Positions 44,277 through 53,434 of a stretch of 64,000 nucleotides of DNA are shown in pieces. The notes beneath the pieces are model-generated. The model did no database searches and was not told the origin of the DNA. It saw nothing but the letters and a program-made list of their open reading frames with translations. This stretch comes from Hyphomonadaceae bacterium (GTDB lineage: Bacteria > Pseudomonadota > Alphaproteobacteria > Caulobacterales > Aquidulcibacteraceae), in assembly GCA_019753105.1 (NCBI GenBank), contig JAIELJ010000005.1, positions 62,001 to 126,000 on the forward strand. The letters run 5' to 3'. The position numbers were made by a program, and so were the translations under genes. The number at the start of each line of letters is the position of its first letter. The stretch's first letter is position 1.

Positions 44277-45560
44277 TTATGGGCTCTGATCCGCATCCGA
44301 AATGCGAACGATCGTGAGCACGCCCGGCGCCGAGGTCGGCGAGAGCCCGTAGCCCGGATTGAGGGTCAGCGACCAGCCAGGGCCAGCCAGGCCGGTCGCG
44401 TCCGGATTGGCGGCGACGACGCGCTGAAAGTCGGTCGAGATCAGAGCGCCCTCGGTGCGGAGTTCGCCCCAGGCGTCGCGGACGGTGAGGCGCCCATAGT
44501 AAGAACCCAGGTCCGGGACCGGCGTGATCTGGCTCGGATTGAACTCCATCCGCATGCTGATCAGCGGCGCTTCGAGCCGCGGGCCTTCGGCATAAAGCCG
44601 CCGGAGTTCCGCTCGGCGTACAACGAGCGCCTGCGCCCGCTGCTGCTCAGCGGCGGCGATCTCGGCAGCGCCATATCGCTCCCGTGCCTGACGCAGCGCC
44701 CCGCGATTACCGATCCGTGGCTGGAGCTCGTTCAAGAGCAGGTCGGGTGGCGAGTATGGACCGAGTTCAGTACGCCAGCGTGGGACGATGTCATCGAGGA
44801 GCAGCCCATACCCTGGCCCAGCGGCATAGGCGAAGGCGCGGGCATAGGCTTCATGGGTGTCGAAATCGTCGAGCGTGCGGGCGGCATAGAGATCCGGGTT
44901 CTCCCGCACACCGAGGCGAACGCCTGTGTAGGAGGCTAAGCCCTCATTGCGGAAAAGCGCTGCTTCGGACGCCGCGGCCGCAGGCGAAGGCGCGCTACGC
45001 TCTGTGCGGAAGAGCAACGCGTCGCTGGTTGCTTGCCTTCGGGCTCGGCCGCGCGAGCGCAGCGCTGTTGCAAGTGCGCGAAACTCAAGGCGCAACAGCA
45101 CGCGCGCTTGTTCGTCATCGAGATGAAGCGCATCGGCGCCGCGCGTCGCGGCGAGACCGAGCTGCGGCTGAATACGGTGCCATGCTTCGTGGGCGACCAG
45201 AGTGCGGCGCTCGACGTCGCTGTCAGGCAATGGCGCGATCAACATGATCCAGCGCCGCCCAGCCCATTCAACGGCGGTGTTGGCGACCGTCACATCCGCC
45301 GGCAACGTGCCGGTCCAGCCAGCGCCGGTGTCTGAAAAGACGCCAGCGCCATCGCTTTCACTCGCCCACGTCGCGCGTGTCGCCGGATCGACGACGAGCA
45401 TCGGACCGCAGATATCGACGCCCCATAGGCGGCCTCGATCTTCGGCGCAGATGGTTTGGAGGTCGCGATAGGCGCCGGACGCGGCCATGACGTCCTGCGC
45501 TGCCGCAACGGGCGCGAGACTGGTGAACGCGGCGAAGGCCAGAACCGTTAATGTCCGCAT
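44277..45560 (-). CDS. Exported zincin-type metallopeptidase, unknown family
   Basis: A 427-residue exported protein with a signal (LTVLAFAAFTSLAPVAAAQ). The zinc motif is LVAHEAWHRIQPQLG (HExxH), and LFRNEGLASYTGVRLG about 85 residues later looks like the third-ligand region of gluzincins. A region rich in Arg and Ala lies between them. The C-terminal 120 residues are probably beta-structured (GSYYGRLTVRDAWGEL). I use the ATG at 45560; the ORF-track start adds 12 residues. The gene is divergent from amiC with a 123-base space between. Confidence 0.75.
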   Translation of the reverse strand: MRTLTVLAFAAFTSLAPVAAAQDVMAASGAYRDLQTICAEDRGRLWGVDICGPMLVVDPATRATWASESDGAGVFSDTGAGWTGTLPADVTVANTAVEWAGRRWIMLIAPLPDSDVERRTLVAHEAWHRIQPQLGLAATRGADALHLDDEQARVLLRLEFRALATALRSRGRARRQATSDALLFRTERSAPSPAAAASEAALFRNEGLASYTGVRLGVRENPDLYAARTLDDFDTHEAYARAFAYAAGPGYGLLLDDIVPRWRTELGPYSPPDLLLNELQPRIGNRGALRQARERYGAAEIAAAEQQRAQALVVRRAELRRLYAEGPRLEAPLISMRMEFNPSQITPVPDLGSYYGRLTVRDAWGELRTEGALISTDFQRVVAANPDATGLAGPGWSLTLNPGYGLSPTSAPGVLTIVRISDADQSP

Positions 45561-45683
45561 GGCATAAGGTTGAGCAGGGTTGACGCTGCGACACAACGTG
45601 CACGCGACGAACTGTGGTTAGCGCTCCATTCACCTTCCTTTTCAACTGGATAGTAGGCCGCTTGCGCTACTTTCCCGATCTTC

Positions 45684-46829
45684 ATGGACGTTACTCGTCG
45701 CACTTTCGCCCTGGCGGGCTTCACCGCCCTGAGTAGCGCCGCTTTGAGCGGGCGCGCTTGGGCCGATGATCCCGCTGCTGTGCGCCAAATCTTGGTCGAG
45801 CCGTCGGGCGTCAACGCCCGGGTTTCAGTGGCGCTCGACCGGCATACGCAAGTTAGGACTTTTTTCCTGCCTCAGCCCGATCGTTTCGTAGTCGATATCT
45901 CCAACTCACGCTTAGCCTTGCCACAGGGCCCATCGGGCGGCGGAGCGGGTGGCGGCGTGATCCGCGGTTATCGCTACGCGCCGCGCCCGGACGGTGTTTC
46001 GCGCCTGGTGCTCGATCTCGAGGCGCCGGCGCGGTTGGTGCGCCAGGATCTGGGTGGGCGCCGTCAGCCTTTGGTGAGCTTTGACCTCGCGCCCAACGCG
46101 CCGTTCACGGCAGCGCCCGCGCCGTTGCAGCGCCAGGGCCGCGATAGCCGCCAGCGCACCATCGTGATCGACGCCGGCCACGGCGGACGCGATCCGGGCG
46201 CAATCGGTGTGACAGGCGTCCGCGAGAAGGACGTCGTTCTGGATTCGGCGCTGAAGCTGCGCCGCGCGCTTGAGCATCGCGGTCATCGCGTCGCGATGAC
46301 CCGCGACGCCGATACCTACGTTGAACACAGCCAGCGCGTGCGCTTTGCGCGCCAGCAAAATGCTGACCTCTTCATCTCGGTTCACGCGGATTCCCACGCC
46401 AATCGCGAGGCTGCGGGCGCGTCTGTCTATACCCTTTCTGAGCGTGGGGCCGACCGCGCACAGGGCATGATGGACGCGCAGAACTGGAACGTGGACCTGG
46501 GCGACGCGCCGCGCGAAGGCCTGGCGCACGACATCCTGCTCGATCTGCGCCAGCGCGAGACCATCAACAATTCGGCGCTGTTCGCTCAAACTGTGATCCC
46601 GCGCATCGCTTCGGTCGCGCCTCTACTGCGCAACACCCACCGTAATGCCGGTTTCTTCGTGCTCCTGGCCCCGGATGTTCCGGCCGTGCTGATCGAGACG
46701 GGTTTCCTCTCCAATGTCGAGGACGAGCGCCGCCTGGCCGATCCGAACGCCCGCGAGCGGCTGGCGGAGGCGATGGCCCGGGCTGTGGACGATTACTTCG
46801 CCGCGCCGGCGCTTTACGCGAGCGCCTAA
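45684..46829 (+). CDS. amiC: N-acetylmuramoyl-L-alanine amidase with AMIN domain
   Basis: A 381-residue periplasmic amidase that splits septal peptidoglycan during daughter-cell separation. The N-terminus has a Tat signal (DVTRRTFALAGFTALSSAAL), then an AMIN domain (residues about 35-135) for septal targeting, and an Amidase_3 catalytic domain with zinc ligands in IVIDAGHGGRDPGA, VREKDVVLDS and LFISVHADSHAN and the catalytic Glu in VLIETGFLSNVEDE. Such amidases need LytM-type activators; the NlpD-like protein at 33.6-34.7 kb is a candidate. It is followed by the PBP1A gene on the same strand. Confidence 0.95.
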   Translation: MDVTRRTFALAGFTALSSAALSGRAWADDPAAVRQILVEPSGVNARVSVALDRHTQVRTFFLPQPDRFVVDISNSRLALPQGPSGGGAGGGVIRGYRYAPRPDGVSRLVLDLEAPARLVRQDLGGRRQPLVSFDLAPNAPFTAAPAPLQRQGRDSRQRTIVIDAGHGGRDPGAIGVTGVREKDVVLDSALKLRRALEHRGHRVAMTRDADTYVEHSQRVRFARQQNADLFISVHADSHANREAAGASVYTLSERGADRAQGMMDAQNWNVDLGDAPREGLAHDILLDLRQRETINNSALFAQTVIPRIASVAPLLRNTHRNAGFFVLLAPDVPAVLIETGFLSNVEDERRLADPNARERLAEAMARAVDDYFAAPALYASA

Positions 46830-46843
46830 AATGGGTGCGAATC

Positions 46844-46871
46844 TTGCGCTAGAGACAGGCTCGCCCCTAAT
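46844..46871 (+). promoter_or_regulatory. Possible promoter for the PBP1A gene
   Basis: TTGCGC at 46844-46849, 16 bases, CCTAAT at 46866-46871, about 80 bases before the start. Both boxes match at four of six positions. The call is weak. Confidence 0.3.
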
Positions 46872-46952
46872 GCCGCGCAGGCCATAATCGCGCCGCATTG
46901 GAAGGCGAGGCCGAGCCGAACGTTGTTTTAAGCGCGCAAAATGCGGGGCGCC

Positions 46953-49526
46953 ATGTCGCGATACGACACTTACGAAGAAGACGACCATCGCGGCTGGGGC
47001 CGCCATGATCGCGGTGACGATCGTGGGCCGCCGCGCGGCAACATTCCGTGGCGCAAGATTCTGATTGGCCTTGGGATCGCGATTGGCGTCGGCTTCCTGC
47101 TGGTTGTCGGCTTCATTATCGCGGCGCTGCAGGGTCTGCCGAGCCTCAGCGATCTTGAGAATTACGAACCGCCGGTCACCAGCCGCGTTCACGCCGGCGA
47201 TGGTGCGCTTGTCGCCGAGTTCGCACGTGAGCAACGCGTGTTCGTGCCGATTGAGCAGATGCCCGATCACGTGCGCAACGCGTTCGTCGCGGTTGAAGAT
47301 GCGCGCTTCTTCGAACACTCCGGCATCGACTATCAGGGCCTGGCGCGCGCAGTGCTGCGCATTCCGCTCGATGTCATCCAAGGCCGCCGGGTGCAGGGCG
47401 CATCGACGATCACGCAGCAGGTCGCCGGCAATATGCTGACCGGCCGCGCCGCCAGCTGCCCCGATGGCATCGGCGGCATGTTCTGCGCGATCTGGACCAA
47501 ATTGCGTGAAGGGCTTGTGGCCCAGCGCATCGAGCGTGTGCTCGATAAGGACCGCATTCTCGAGCTTTATCTGAACCAGATTTATCTCGGTAACCGCGCC
47601 TATGGCGTGGCGGCTGCTTCGCTCAACTATTTCAACAAGCCGCTCTCGGAACTCACCGTCGCGGAGGCCGCTTATCTCTCCATCCTGCCGAAGGGGCCGG
47701 CAAACTATCAGCTGCCACGCAACCGCGAGCGCGCGATCGACCGGCGTAATTACGCGATCGGGCGCATGCTTGAGCGCGGGTACATCACGGAAGAACAGGC
47801 AACCGCCGCCCGTGCGGAAGATATTGTCGTCACCAACCGCTTGGCCGGTGATGAATTCATCGCCGCTTCGCATTTCGTCGAAGAAGTGCGACGCCAGATT
47901 CAATCGCAGTACGGTGAAGAGGCGCTCTATAATGGCGGCCTCTCGATCCGATCGACCATCGACACGCGTCTGCAACTCGTGGCCGCGCAAGCTTTGCGCC
48001 GTGGGCTTGAATCCTATGATCGCCGCCATTCCTGGCGCGGCCCGATCGGCAACGGCGACGCGTCCGGCGATATTCAAGCACAATTGCGCGAAGCCGCTGC
48101 GCCACCTCAGCTTTCAAGCTGGATCCGCGCGATGGTCACCGCGAGCGGCAATAACGGCGTCACTGTCACCGATGAGAATGGCGCAACAGGCCGCTTGCTG
48201 AACGATGACGCTTCATGGGCCGCTCAGGGCGCGCGGAGCGAAGCCTCGCGTGCGTTGCGCGCTGGCGCGATCATCTATGTGACCCGCGGCTCGAATGGCC
48301 GTTACACGCTGCGGCAAGTGCCGGAAGTGCAGGGCTCCCTCGTAGCGATGGATCCGCACACCGGGCGCGTGCTGGCGATGGTTGGCGGTTATTCGTTCAA
48401 TGATGCGAACGGCCTGAACCGCGCGACGCAAGCGATGCGTCAGCCTGGTTCGTCGTTTAAGCCGATCGTTTATGCGGCAGCCCTCGATTACGGCTTGACG
48501 CCGGCAACGCTCGTCGACGACGGCCCGCTTGCGATCGAAGCCGGTGACGGCACGAATTGGTCGCCGGAAAACTATTCGCGCGAGTTCTACGGCCCAACGA
48601 CATTGCGCCGTGGCTTGGAGCTTTCGCGGAACGCGATGACGGCGCGCGTGGCCTATGAAATGGGTCCGGAGCGCGTGCTCGAGTACGGTCAACGTTTGGG
48701 CGTTTATGGTGAGAACACGACGCCGGTCTTCTCGCTCGCGCTCGGCGCCGGTGAAACGACCTTGATGCGCATGACCACGGCCTACGGCATGTTCGTCAAT
48801 GGTGGGCGCCGCATTCAACCGATCATTATCGACCGTATCCAGGATCGCACCGGCCGCTCGGTGTTCCGCCGCGATCAGCGCGAGTGCGATGGCTGCAACG
48901 CTGAATGGCGCCGTGGCATGGCGCCACCGAGCTTGCCGGACACGCGCCAACAAGTGCTCGATCCGGTCACGGCGTATCAGATCGTGTCGATGAGCGAAGG
49001 CGTCGTCTCGCGCGGCACGGCGACGGTTATCGCCGATCTGGGCTTTCCGCTCGGCGGCAAGACTGGCACGACGAACGATTATAAGGACGCTTGGTTTATC
49101 GGCTTCTCGCCGGACCTGGTTGTTGGCGTGTGGGTTGGCTTCGATCAACCGCGCAACATGGGTGAAGGCGAAACCGGCGGCCGGATATCAGCACCGATCT
49201 TCCGCGAGTTCATGCGCGAAGCGCTGCGCGATGTGCAGCCGGCGCCGTTCCGCATTCCGGCTGGCGTCCGCCTCGTACGCGTCGATACGCAAACCGGGCT
49301 GCTGCCAAGTGCAACCACGACCTCAACGATCCTCGAAGCGTTCCGCCCGGATACGGAGCCGACTCGTGACGTGGCGGCTTCGCCGTTCGTCTTCGGCGGC
49401 ACCGACCCGCTCGATCCGCGCGTGCTTTCGGGCCTCGACGCCGATTATGGCAACGAGCGCGAGCGTGAACGCGAGCAAAGGCGGCTGCAGGAAGAGCAGT
49501 CTGAGGATTTGGGCGGGCTCTATTAG
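46953..49526 (+). CDS. mrcA: Class A penicillin-binding protein 1A
   Basis: A bifunctional peptidoglycan synthase of about 857 residues. An Asp/Arg-rich cytoplasmic start and one helix (ILIGLGIAIGVGFLLVVGFIIAAL) lead to the GT51 glycosyltransferase with VAVEDARFFEHSGIDYQG and QGASTITQQVAGN, then an insertion domain and the transpeptidase with QPGSSFKPIVYAAAL (active Ser), a likely SxN region (SRNAMTARVAYEMG) and GGKTGTTNDYKDAWF (KTG). The C-terminus is charged (NERERERE). I use ATG 46953 although ATG 46941 is also possible. It is downstream of amiC. Confidence 0.95.
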   Translation: MSRYDTYEEDDHRGWGRHDRGDDRGPPRGNIPWRKILIGLGIAIGVGFLLVVGFIIAALQGLPSLSDLENYEPPVTSRVHAGDGALVAEFAREQRVFVPIEQMPDHVRNAFVAVEDARFFEHSGIDYQGLARAVLRIPLDVIQGRRVQGASTITQQVAGNMLTGRAASCPDGIGGMFCAIWTKLREGLVAQRIERVLDKDRILELYLNQIYLGNRAYGVAAASLNYFNKPLSELTVAEAAYLSILPKGPANYQLPRNRERAIDRRNYAIGRMLERGYITEEQATAARAEDIVVTNRLAGDEFIAASHFVEEVRRQIQSQYGEEALYNGGLSIRSTIDTRLQLVAAQALRRGLESYDRRHSWRGPIGNGDASGDIQAQLREAAAPPQLSSWIRAMVTASGNNGVTVTDENGATGRLLNDDASWAAQGARSEASRALRAGAIIYVTRGSNGRYTLRQVPEVQGSLVAMDPHTGRVLAMVGGYSFNDANGLNRATQAMRQPGSSFKPIVYAAALDYGLTPATLVDDGPLAIEAGDGTNWSPENYSREFYGPTTLRRGLELSRNAMTARVAYEMGPERVLEYGQRLGVYGENTTPVFSLALGAGETTLMRMTTAYGMFVNGGRRIQPIIIDRIQDRTGRSVFRRDQRECDGCNAEWRRGMAPPSLPDTRQQVLDPVTAYQIVSMSEGVVSRGTATVIADLGFPLGGKTGTTNDYKDAWFIGFSPDLVVGVWVGFDQPRNMGEGETGGRISAPIFREFMREALRDVQPAPFRIPAGVRLVRVDTQTGLLPSATTTSTILEAFRPDTEPTRDVAASPFVFGGTDPLDPRVLSGLDADYGNEREREREQRRLQEEQSEDLGGLY

Positions 49527-49527
49527 C

Positions 49528-49619
49528 GGGAATAGGGAGTAGGGAATTGGGAATGGGGCGCGATAGCCTTGAGTTTGTGCGCCCCAATCCCTATTCCCAA
49601 TGCCCCACTCCCTATTCCC
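49528..49619. repeat. Long intergenic palindrome between the PBP1A gene and prfB
   Basis: A 34-base left arm (GGGAATAGGGAGTAGGGAAT...) pairs with a 41-base right arm (49579-49619), with two mismatches and one 7-base indel, around a 17-base loop. It starts one base after the PBP1A stop and ends 11 bases before prfB. All-purine runs on one arm make it unlike a normal terminator. Confidence 0.8.
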
Positions 49620-49630
49620 TGAGACCAAAC

Positions 49631-50762
49631 ATGCGCGCCGAAATCGCCGCCCTTTCTGAACAAATCGAATCCGCCGTCGCTTTGCTGCGGAGGCGTCTTT
49701 GACTGGGATCGCGCCCAGGTCCGATTTGACGAACTGACTGCGCTCTCCGAGCGCCCGGATTTCTGGAACGATCCGGAGAAAGCCCAAAAGCTGATGCGCG
49801 AGCGCACCAAGCTCGAGAACGGGATGAACAACATCACCGCGCTTGAGCGGGATTTGCGCGATGGTGTCGAGCTTGCCGAAATGGCCGAAGCGGAAGGCGA
49901 TGAAGGCCTGATCGCTGAAGCGCAGCAGAGTTTGGAAGCCGCGAAAAATCGCGCCGCGGAAGCCGAGCTCGAAGCCCTGCTCTCGGGTGAAGCCGACGCG
50001 AACGACGCTTACATAGAATTCAATTCCGGCGCAGGCGGCACGGAGAGCCAGGATTGGACCTCGATGCTGCTGCGCATGTATCTGCGCTGGGCGAACGCGC
50101 GCGGCTTCAAAGCCGAATTGCTCGAAGAGCAGGGCGGCGATACTGCTGGCATCAAGTCCGCGACGGTGCTCATCCAAGGTGATAACGCCTATGGCTGGCT
50201 GAAAACTGAAGCAGGCGTGCATCGCCTTGTGCGCATCAGCCCGTACGACTCGAACGCGCGCCGTCACACGTCATTTGCGAGCGTATGGGTCTATCCGAAG
50301 ATCGATGACTCGATCGATATCGAGATCCTCGACAAGGACGTGCGCACCGATACGTACCGCGCCTCCGGCGCGGGCGGTCAGCACGTCAACAAGACCGATT
50401 CCGCGGTTCGCCTAACGCACATCCCGACCGGGATCGTTGTCGCCTGTCAGGCGGAGCGCTCACAGCACAAGAACCGCGCCGCGGCGTGGGACATGCTCCG
50501 CGCGCGGCTCTACGAGGCGGAGCTGCAGAAGCGCGAAGCCGCCGCTCAGGCGCAAGCGGACAGCAAGACCGAGATCGGTTGGGGCAGGCAGATCCGCTCG
50601 TACGTGTTGCAGCCGTATCAGATGGTCAAAGACCTGCGCACCGGTGTTGAAACGTCGGATACGGGCGGTGTGCTCGATGGCGATCTCGATCCGTTCATGG
50701 CCGCATCGCTTGCCGCAAGAGTGAGTGGCGCGGCCGACAAAACGGTGGAAGATATCGACTAG
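49631..50762 (+). CDS. prfB: Peptide chain release factor 2, made by a programmed +1 frameshift
   Basis: RF2 reads UGA and UAA stops. The ORF track shows only 49794-50762; the true gene starts at the ATG at 49631, reads 23 codons ([23 protein letters not shown]), meets an in-frame TGA at 49700-49702 and shifts +1 to continue [12 protein letters not shown]. The full product is about 376 residues. It keeps the catalytic [15 protein letters not shown] loop and [15 protein letters not shown], where the stop-reading tripeptide is SPY instead of the SPF of Escherichia coli, a variation I recall in other Alphaproteobacteria. Annotators that ignore the shift will truncate it. Confidence 0.95.
49691..49703 (+). 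promoter_or_regulatory. Programmed +1 frameshift signal of prfB
   Basis: The slippery CTTTGAC sequence (CTT at 49697-49699, TGA at 49700-49702) is preceded by an internal ribosome-binding-like CGGAGG three bases upstream, matching the classical RF2 autoregulation site. Low RF2 lets the ribosome slip and restore RF2 synthesis. Confidence 0.93.
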
Positions 50763-50783
50763 CCCTGATCGCAGGGAGAGCAA

Positions 50784-51779
50784 GTGGTGGGGGCCATGAG
50801 CGAGACAGTCGAGGCAGTTGTCGAGCCTGGCGGGTGGTTGGCCGAACACCAGCGCGCCCAGCTCAGTGGCGCGTCGCCGCTCGCCACGTACCAAGGCCTT
50901 CTCGTTGATGAGATCGTGCTGCCGCAAAGCGCTCTGGAGTACGCGGATCCGGCGCAGCTTGTGCTCGCGTCTTGCGCATGGACGGAGGCGCTTCTCGATC
51001 AGGTGTTCATGCTGCACGGCGAGTTCGCGCCGGAATCTTCGTTCGGCTATTTCGCGCACGATTACCTAGTGCAGACTTCCGCCGGCGGTCACGCGCACTA
51101 TTTCGAACGCCGCAAGCATGACGAGCTCGCGCTCAAATGTGCGCAGCAAGGTCTACGCAGCATGCTGGCTGCGCCGCATCTTGAGCTCTTTCAGCTTAAT
51201 GTGCGCTTGCATCGCTTGCCTCCGCCAGGCGCGCGTAAACTTGCTGTGCAGAAGGGCTATCGCGATGTGAAGGCAGCGCTCCGCGATCTCGATAAGCGTT
51301 TGGCTGAACTCGAAACGCGCGAACCTCTGACGCCGCGCCACAAGACTTGGCTGAAGAGCTTGCGCAAAGTGCAGTTCGTGCCCGATGCGGAGATGACCAA
51401 GCATCTGGGCCGCTTCGCGCATCGAAACGCACTGCGCGTGCCGCGCAAGGAAGAGGCTGATCGCTTGCGCGTTGAACGCGATGCGACCGATCCAGCTTTC
51501 ATCGCTGCGCGGGCATTGTGCGAGATGGCTGGGCTGCAGTTCACCGGCTTGAAGCCGATGGGGACGACAAAGCTGCGTGAGGTCTGGTCGGAAGGGCCGG
51601 ATAAGCAGGGCTTTGCGTTCCGCGTGGAAACCACTGCCGGCCCGCGCGGCGCTCTCTTCTATGTTGAAGGCGCGATCTTCAAAAAGCGCCTCGCGGTTTT
51701 GATCGAGAACGGCAATCCATTGCCGCTGGGCTCGCTTTCGCCCAGTGAGGCGGACTTCGAGGCAATCATCTCGCGCTGA
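50784..51779 (+). CDS. Hypothetical soluble protein, 331 residues
   Basis: No signal peptide or membrane segment. The N-terminal half contains VLASCAWTEALLDQVFMLHG and SFGYFAHDYLVQTSAGGHAHYF, which faintly recalls DUF4375/DMP19-like proteins; the similarity is only an impression. The middle is helical and rich in Lys and Arg (KDVKAALRDLDKRLAEL); the C-terminal third is probably beta-structured (GFAFRVETTAGPRGALFYVEG). I keep the GTG at 50784, which has AGGGAG 5 bases upstream; an ATG at 50796 is the alternative. It stands between prfB and the TetR-controlled operon. Confidence 0.7.
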   Translation: MVGAMSETVEAVVEPGGWLAEHQRAQLSGASPLATYQGLLVDEIVLPQSALEYADPAQLVLASCAWTEALLDQVFMLHGEFAPESSFGYFAHDYLVQTSAGGHAHYFERRKHDELALKCAQQGLRSMLAAPHLELFQLNVRLHRLPPPGARKLAVQKGYRDVKAALRDLDKRLAELETREPLTPRHKTWLKSLRKVQFVPDAEMTKHLGRFAHRNALRVPRKEEADRLRVERDATDPAFIAARALCEMAGLQFTGLKPMGTTKLREVWSEGPDKQGFAFRVETTAGPRGALFYVEGAIFKKRLAVLIENGNPLPLGSLSPSEADFEAIISR

Positions 51780-51804
51780 AGGGGCGGCGGCTGGGCGCCT
51801 GGGC

Positions 51805-51833
51805 TTGACTTCCGCGGCCCGTCGCTCTTGATT
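51805..51833 (+). promoter_or_regulatory. Promoter of the SRPBCC-tetR operon
   Basis: TTGACT at 51805-51810, 17 bases, TTGATT at 51828-51833. The -35 box is good and the -10 box weak. The -10 region overlaps the palindromic operator, as expected for repression. Confidence 0.4.
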
Positions 51834-51847
51834 GAATGTTCAAACAA
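51828..51847. promoter_or_regulatory. Palindromic operator, probably for the TetR-family repressor
   Basis: TTGATTGAATGTTCAAACAA is a 20-bp near-perfect palindrome (9-bp half sites, one mismatch, 2-base centre). It lies between the promoter and the SRPBCC start, in front of an operon that encodes a TetR-family protein. TTGAA...TTCAA cores are typical for this family. The assignment to this repressor is inference from position. Confidence 0.65.
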
Positions 51848-51856
51848 GAGGCGAGC

Positions 51857-52429
51857 ATGCGCGTTTCGACCCTGGTTGCGGTGACTTTCGCGGTTTTTAC
51901 GTTTGGTGGGGCCGCTTCCGCCCAGCCCCTCGATTGTTCACGCACTGAGCCCAGCGGCGAGCGGACGCTCTGCCACGAAGAGGTCATCGATGCGCCGGTG
52001 GCCGAGGTTTGGCGGCTTTTCACGACGAACGACGGATTGAGTTCGTGGCTCGGGCCAGTGGTGGCGATCGATCTCCGGCCAGGCGGGATGATGGAGGCGT
52101 CGTATGATCGCAACGCTCGTCTCGGCTTGCCGGGCAACATTTTCAACCGCGTGATTGGCGTCGCGCCTGAGCGCTTATTGGTCATCCAGGTCGCGAATGC
52201 GCCGGAAGGTTTTCCGCACGCCGATCTTGTGGAAACTTTGGCGACGGAAATTTCCTTTGAGCCGATCGATGCATCGCGCACCCGTGTCCGGGTCACGATG
52301 GTTGGGTATCGCGATGGCGAGGACTTCGATGCGCTGTATCGCTTCTTCGCGCGCGGCAACGCCCAGACGTTGGCTGCGCTTGCCGCGCGAGCGGTGAACG
52401 GTCCAACCGATTGGAGTGCAGCGCCATGA
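51857..52429 (+). CDS. Exported SRPBCC (AHSA1-like) protein
   Basis: A 190-residue protein with a signal (STLVAVTFAVFTFGGAASAQ) and an SRPBCC/AHSA1-like ligand-binding fold (HEEVIDAPVAEVWRLFTTND, GLSSWLGPVVAIDLRPGGMMEASY, TEISFEPIDASRTRVRVTMVGY). Most relatives are cytosolic, so the export signal is notable. The ATG at 51857 follows AGGCGAG; the ORF-track ATG at 51836 lies inside the operator. Its stop overlaps the tetR start by ATGA, so both are made together. Confidence 0.85.
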   Translation: MRVSTLVAVTFAVFTFGGAASAQPLDCSRTEPSGERTLCHEEVIDAPVAEVWRLFTTNDGLSSWLGPVVAIDLRPGGMMEASYDRNARLGLPGNIFNRVIGVAPERLLVIQVANAPEGFPHADLVETLATEISFEPIDASRTRVRVTMVGYRDGEDFDALYRFFARGNAQTLAALAARAVNGPTDWSAAP

Positions 52430-53025
52430 GCGCGAGTCCGCGCGAAAAGATCATCCATGCAGCGATGGAGCTCTTCTGGCTGAAGGGATACAACTCGACC
52501 TCGATCGCCGATCTGCTCTCGCGCACGCAGCTGAATTCCGGCTCGCTTTATCACGTGTTTCCGTCAAAGCAGGACGTGCTGATCGGCGTGCTTCAAGCGT
52601 ATCGCGATGGCATCGGCGAAATGCTCCTGGAGCCCGCTTGGGGCGCTGTCGACGATCCAATCGAGAAGATTTTTGCGCTGTTAGGCGGCTATCGTACGGC
52701 GATCGCGGAGAGCGACTGCGCGTATGGCTGCCCGATTGGTTCGCTTGCGCTCGAACTGCACGAACCCGATCCGCAAGTGCGCGAACTGCTTGCGGTGAAC
52801 TTCGAGAATTGGACGCGCGCGGTTGAGCGCTGCATTGAGAACGCCGGGCCGCGCATCCCCGCGCATGTCGATAAGCGCGCGCTCGCTGAGTTCGTGCTGA
52901 CCTCGATGGAAGGCGGCGTCATGCAGGCGCGCACCTATCGCGATGTTTCTTATTTCGACCGCACGGTGAAGCAATTGCGCGATCACTTTGCGCTGTTGGA
53001 GCAAGCCGCGAAACAAGCGGCGTAA
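52426..53025 (+). CDS. TetR/AcrR-family transcriptional regulator
   Basis: A 199-residue repressor. The N-terminal helix-turn-helix is EKIIHAAMELFWLKGYNSTS and IADLLSRTQLNSGSLYHVFPSKQDVL. The C-terminal ligand domain includes ESDCAYGCPIGSLALELHEPDP and a conserved DRTVKQLRDHFALL end, a layout seen in TetR proteins of the YcdC/AcuR-like type with a Cys pair near the pocket (DCAYGCPIG), which might react with an electrophile. It is coupled to the SRPBCC gene and probably controls its own operon through the palindrome at 51828. Confidence 0.92.
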   Translation: MSASPREKIIHAAMELFWLKGYNSTSIADLLSRTQLNSGSLYHVFPSKQDVLIGVLQAYRDGIGEMLLEPAWGAVDDPIEKIFALLGGYRTAIAESDCAYGCPIGSLALELHEPDPQVRELLAVNFENWTRAVERCIENAGPRIPAHVDKRALAEFVLTSMEGGVMQARTYRDVSYFDRTVKQLRDHFALLEQAAKQAA

Positions 53026-53044
53026 AGCCGGGGAGGGCTTTGTC

Positions 53045-53434
53045 ATGGAGATCAATTGGCTGGCGGTGTTTGCCGCGGCGGTGAGTTCGTTCGTCTTGGG
53101 CGGCGTTTGGTATTCGGCGCTCTTCGCCAAGGCGTGGCAGAGCGCGGCGGGTGTGACTGATGAGCAGATCAAGAACGCCAATATGGGCCTCATCTTCGGC
53201 GGCTCGTTCGTGTTGGCTTTGATTTCTTCGGCATCGTTTGCGGTGTTTCTAGGCAGCGAACTCGATGCGATGACGGGCGCTCTTTATGGCTTCACGGCTG
53301 GCCTCTGCTGGGTGACTGCGTCGTTGGGGATGAACTATTTATTCGAGCGCAAGAGCCTCAGGCTGTTCCTCATCAATGGCGGCTACCACACGCTGCAGTT
53401 CACATTGATCGGCGCCATTCTCGGTGCATTCTGA
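53045..53434 (+). CDS. DUF1761 membrane protein
   Basis: A 129-residue inner-membrane protein with four helices, matching DUF1761 (INWLAVFAAAVSSFVLGGVWYS, LFAKAWQSAAG, GLIFGGSFVLALISSASFAVFLG, LFLINGGYHTLQFTLIGAILGAF). The function is unknown. GGGAGGG lies before the ATG at 53045. It is the third gene of the TetR-controlled operon, and its TGA overlaps the next ATG by one base. Confidence 0.88.
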   Translation: MEINWLAVFAAAVSSFVLGGVWYSALFAKAWQSAAGVTDEQIKNANMGLIFGGSFVLALISSASFAVFLGSELDAMTGALYGFTAGLCWVTASLGMNYLFERKSLRLFLINGGYHTLQFTLIGAILGAF

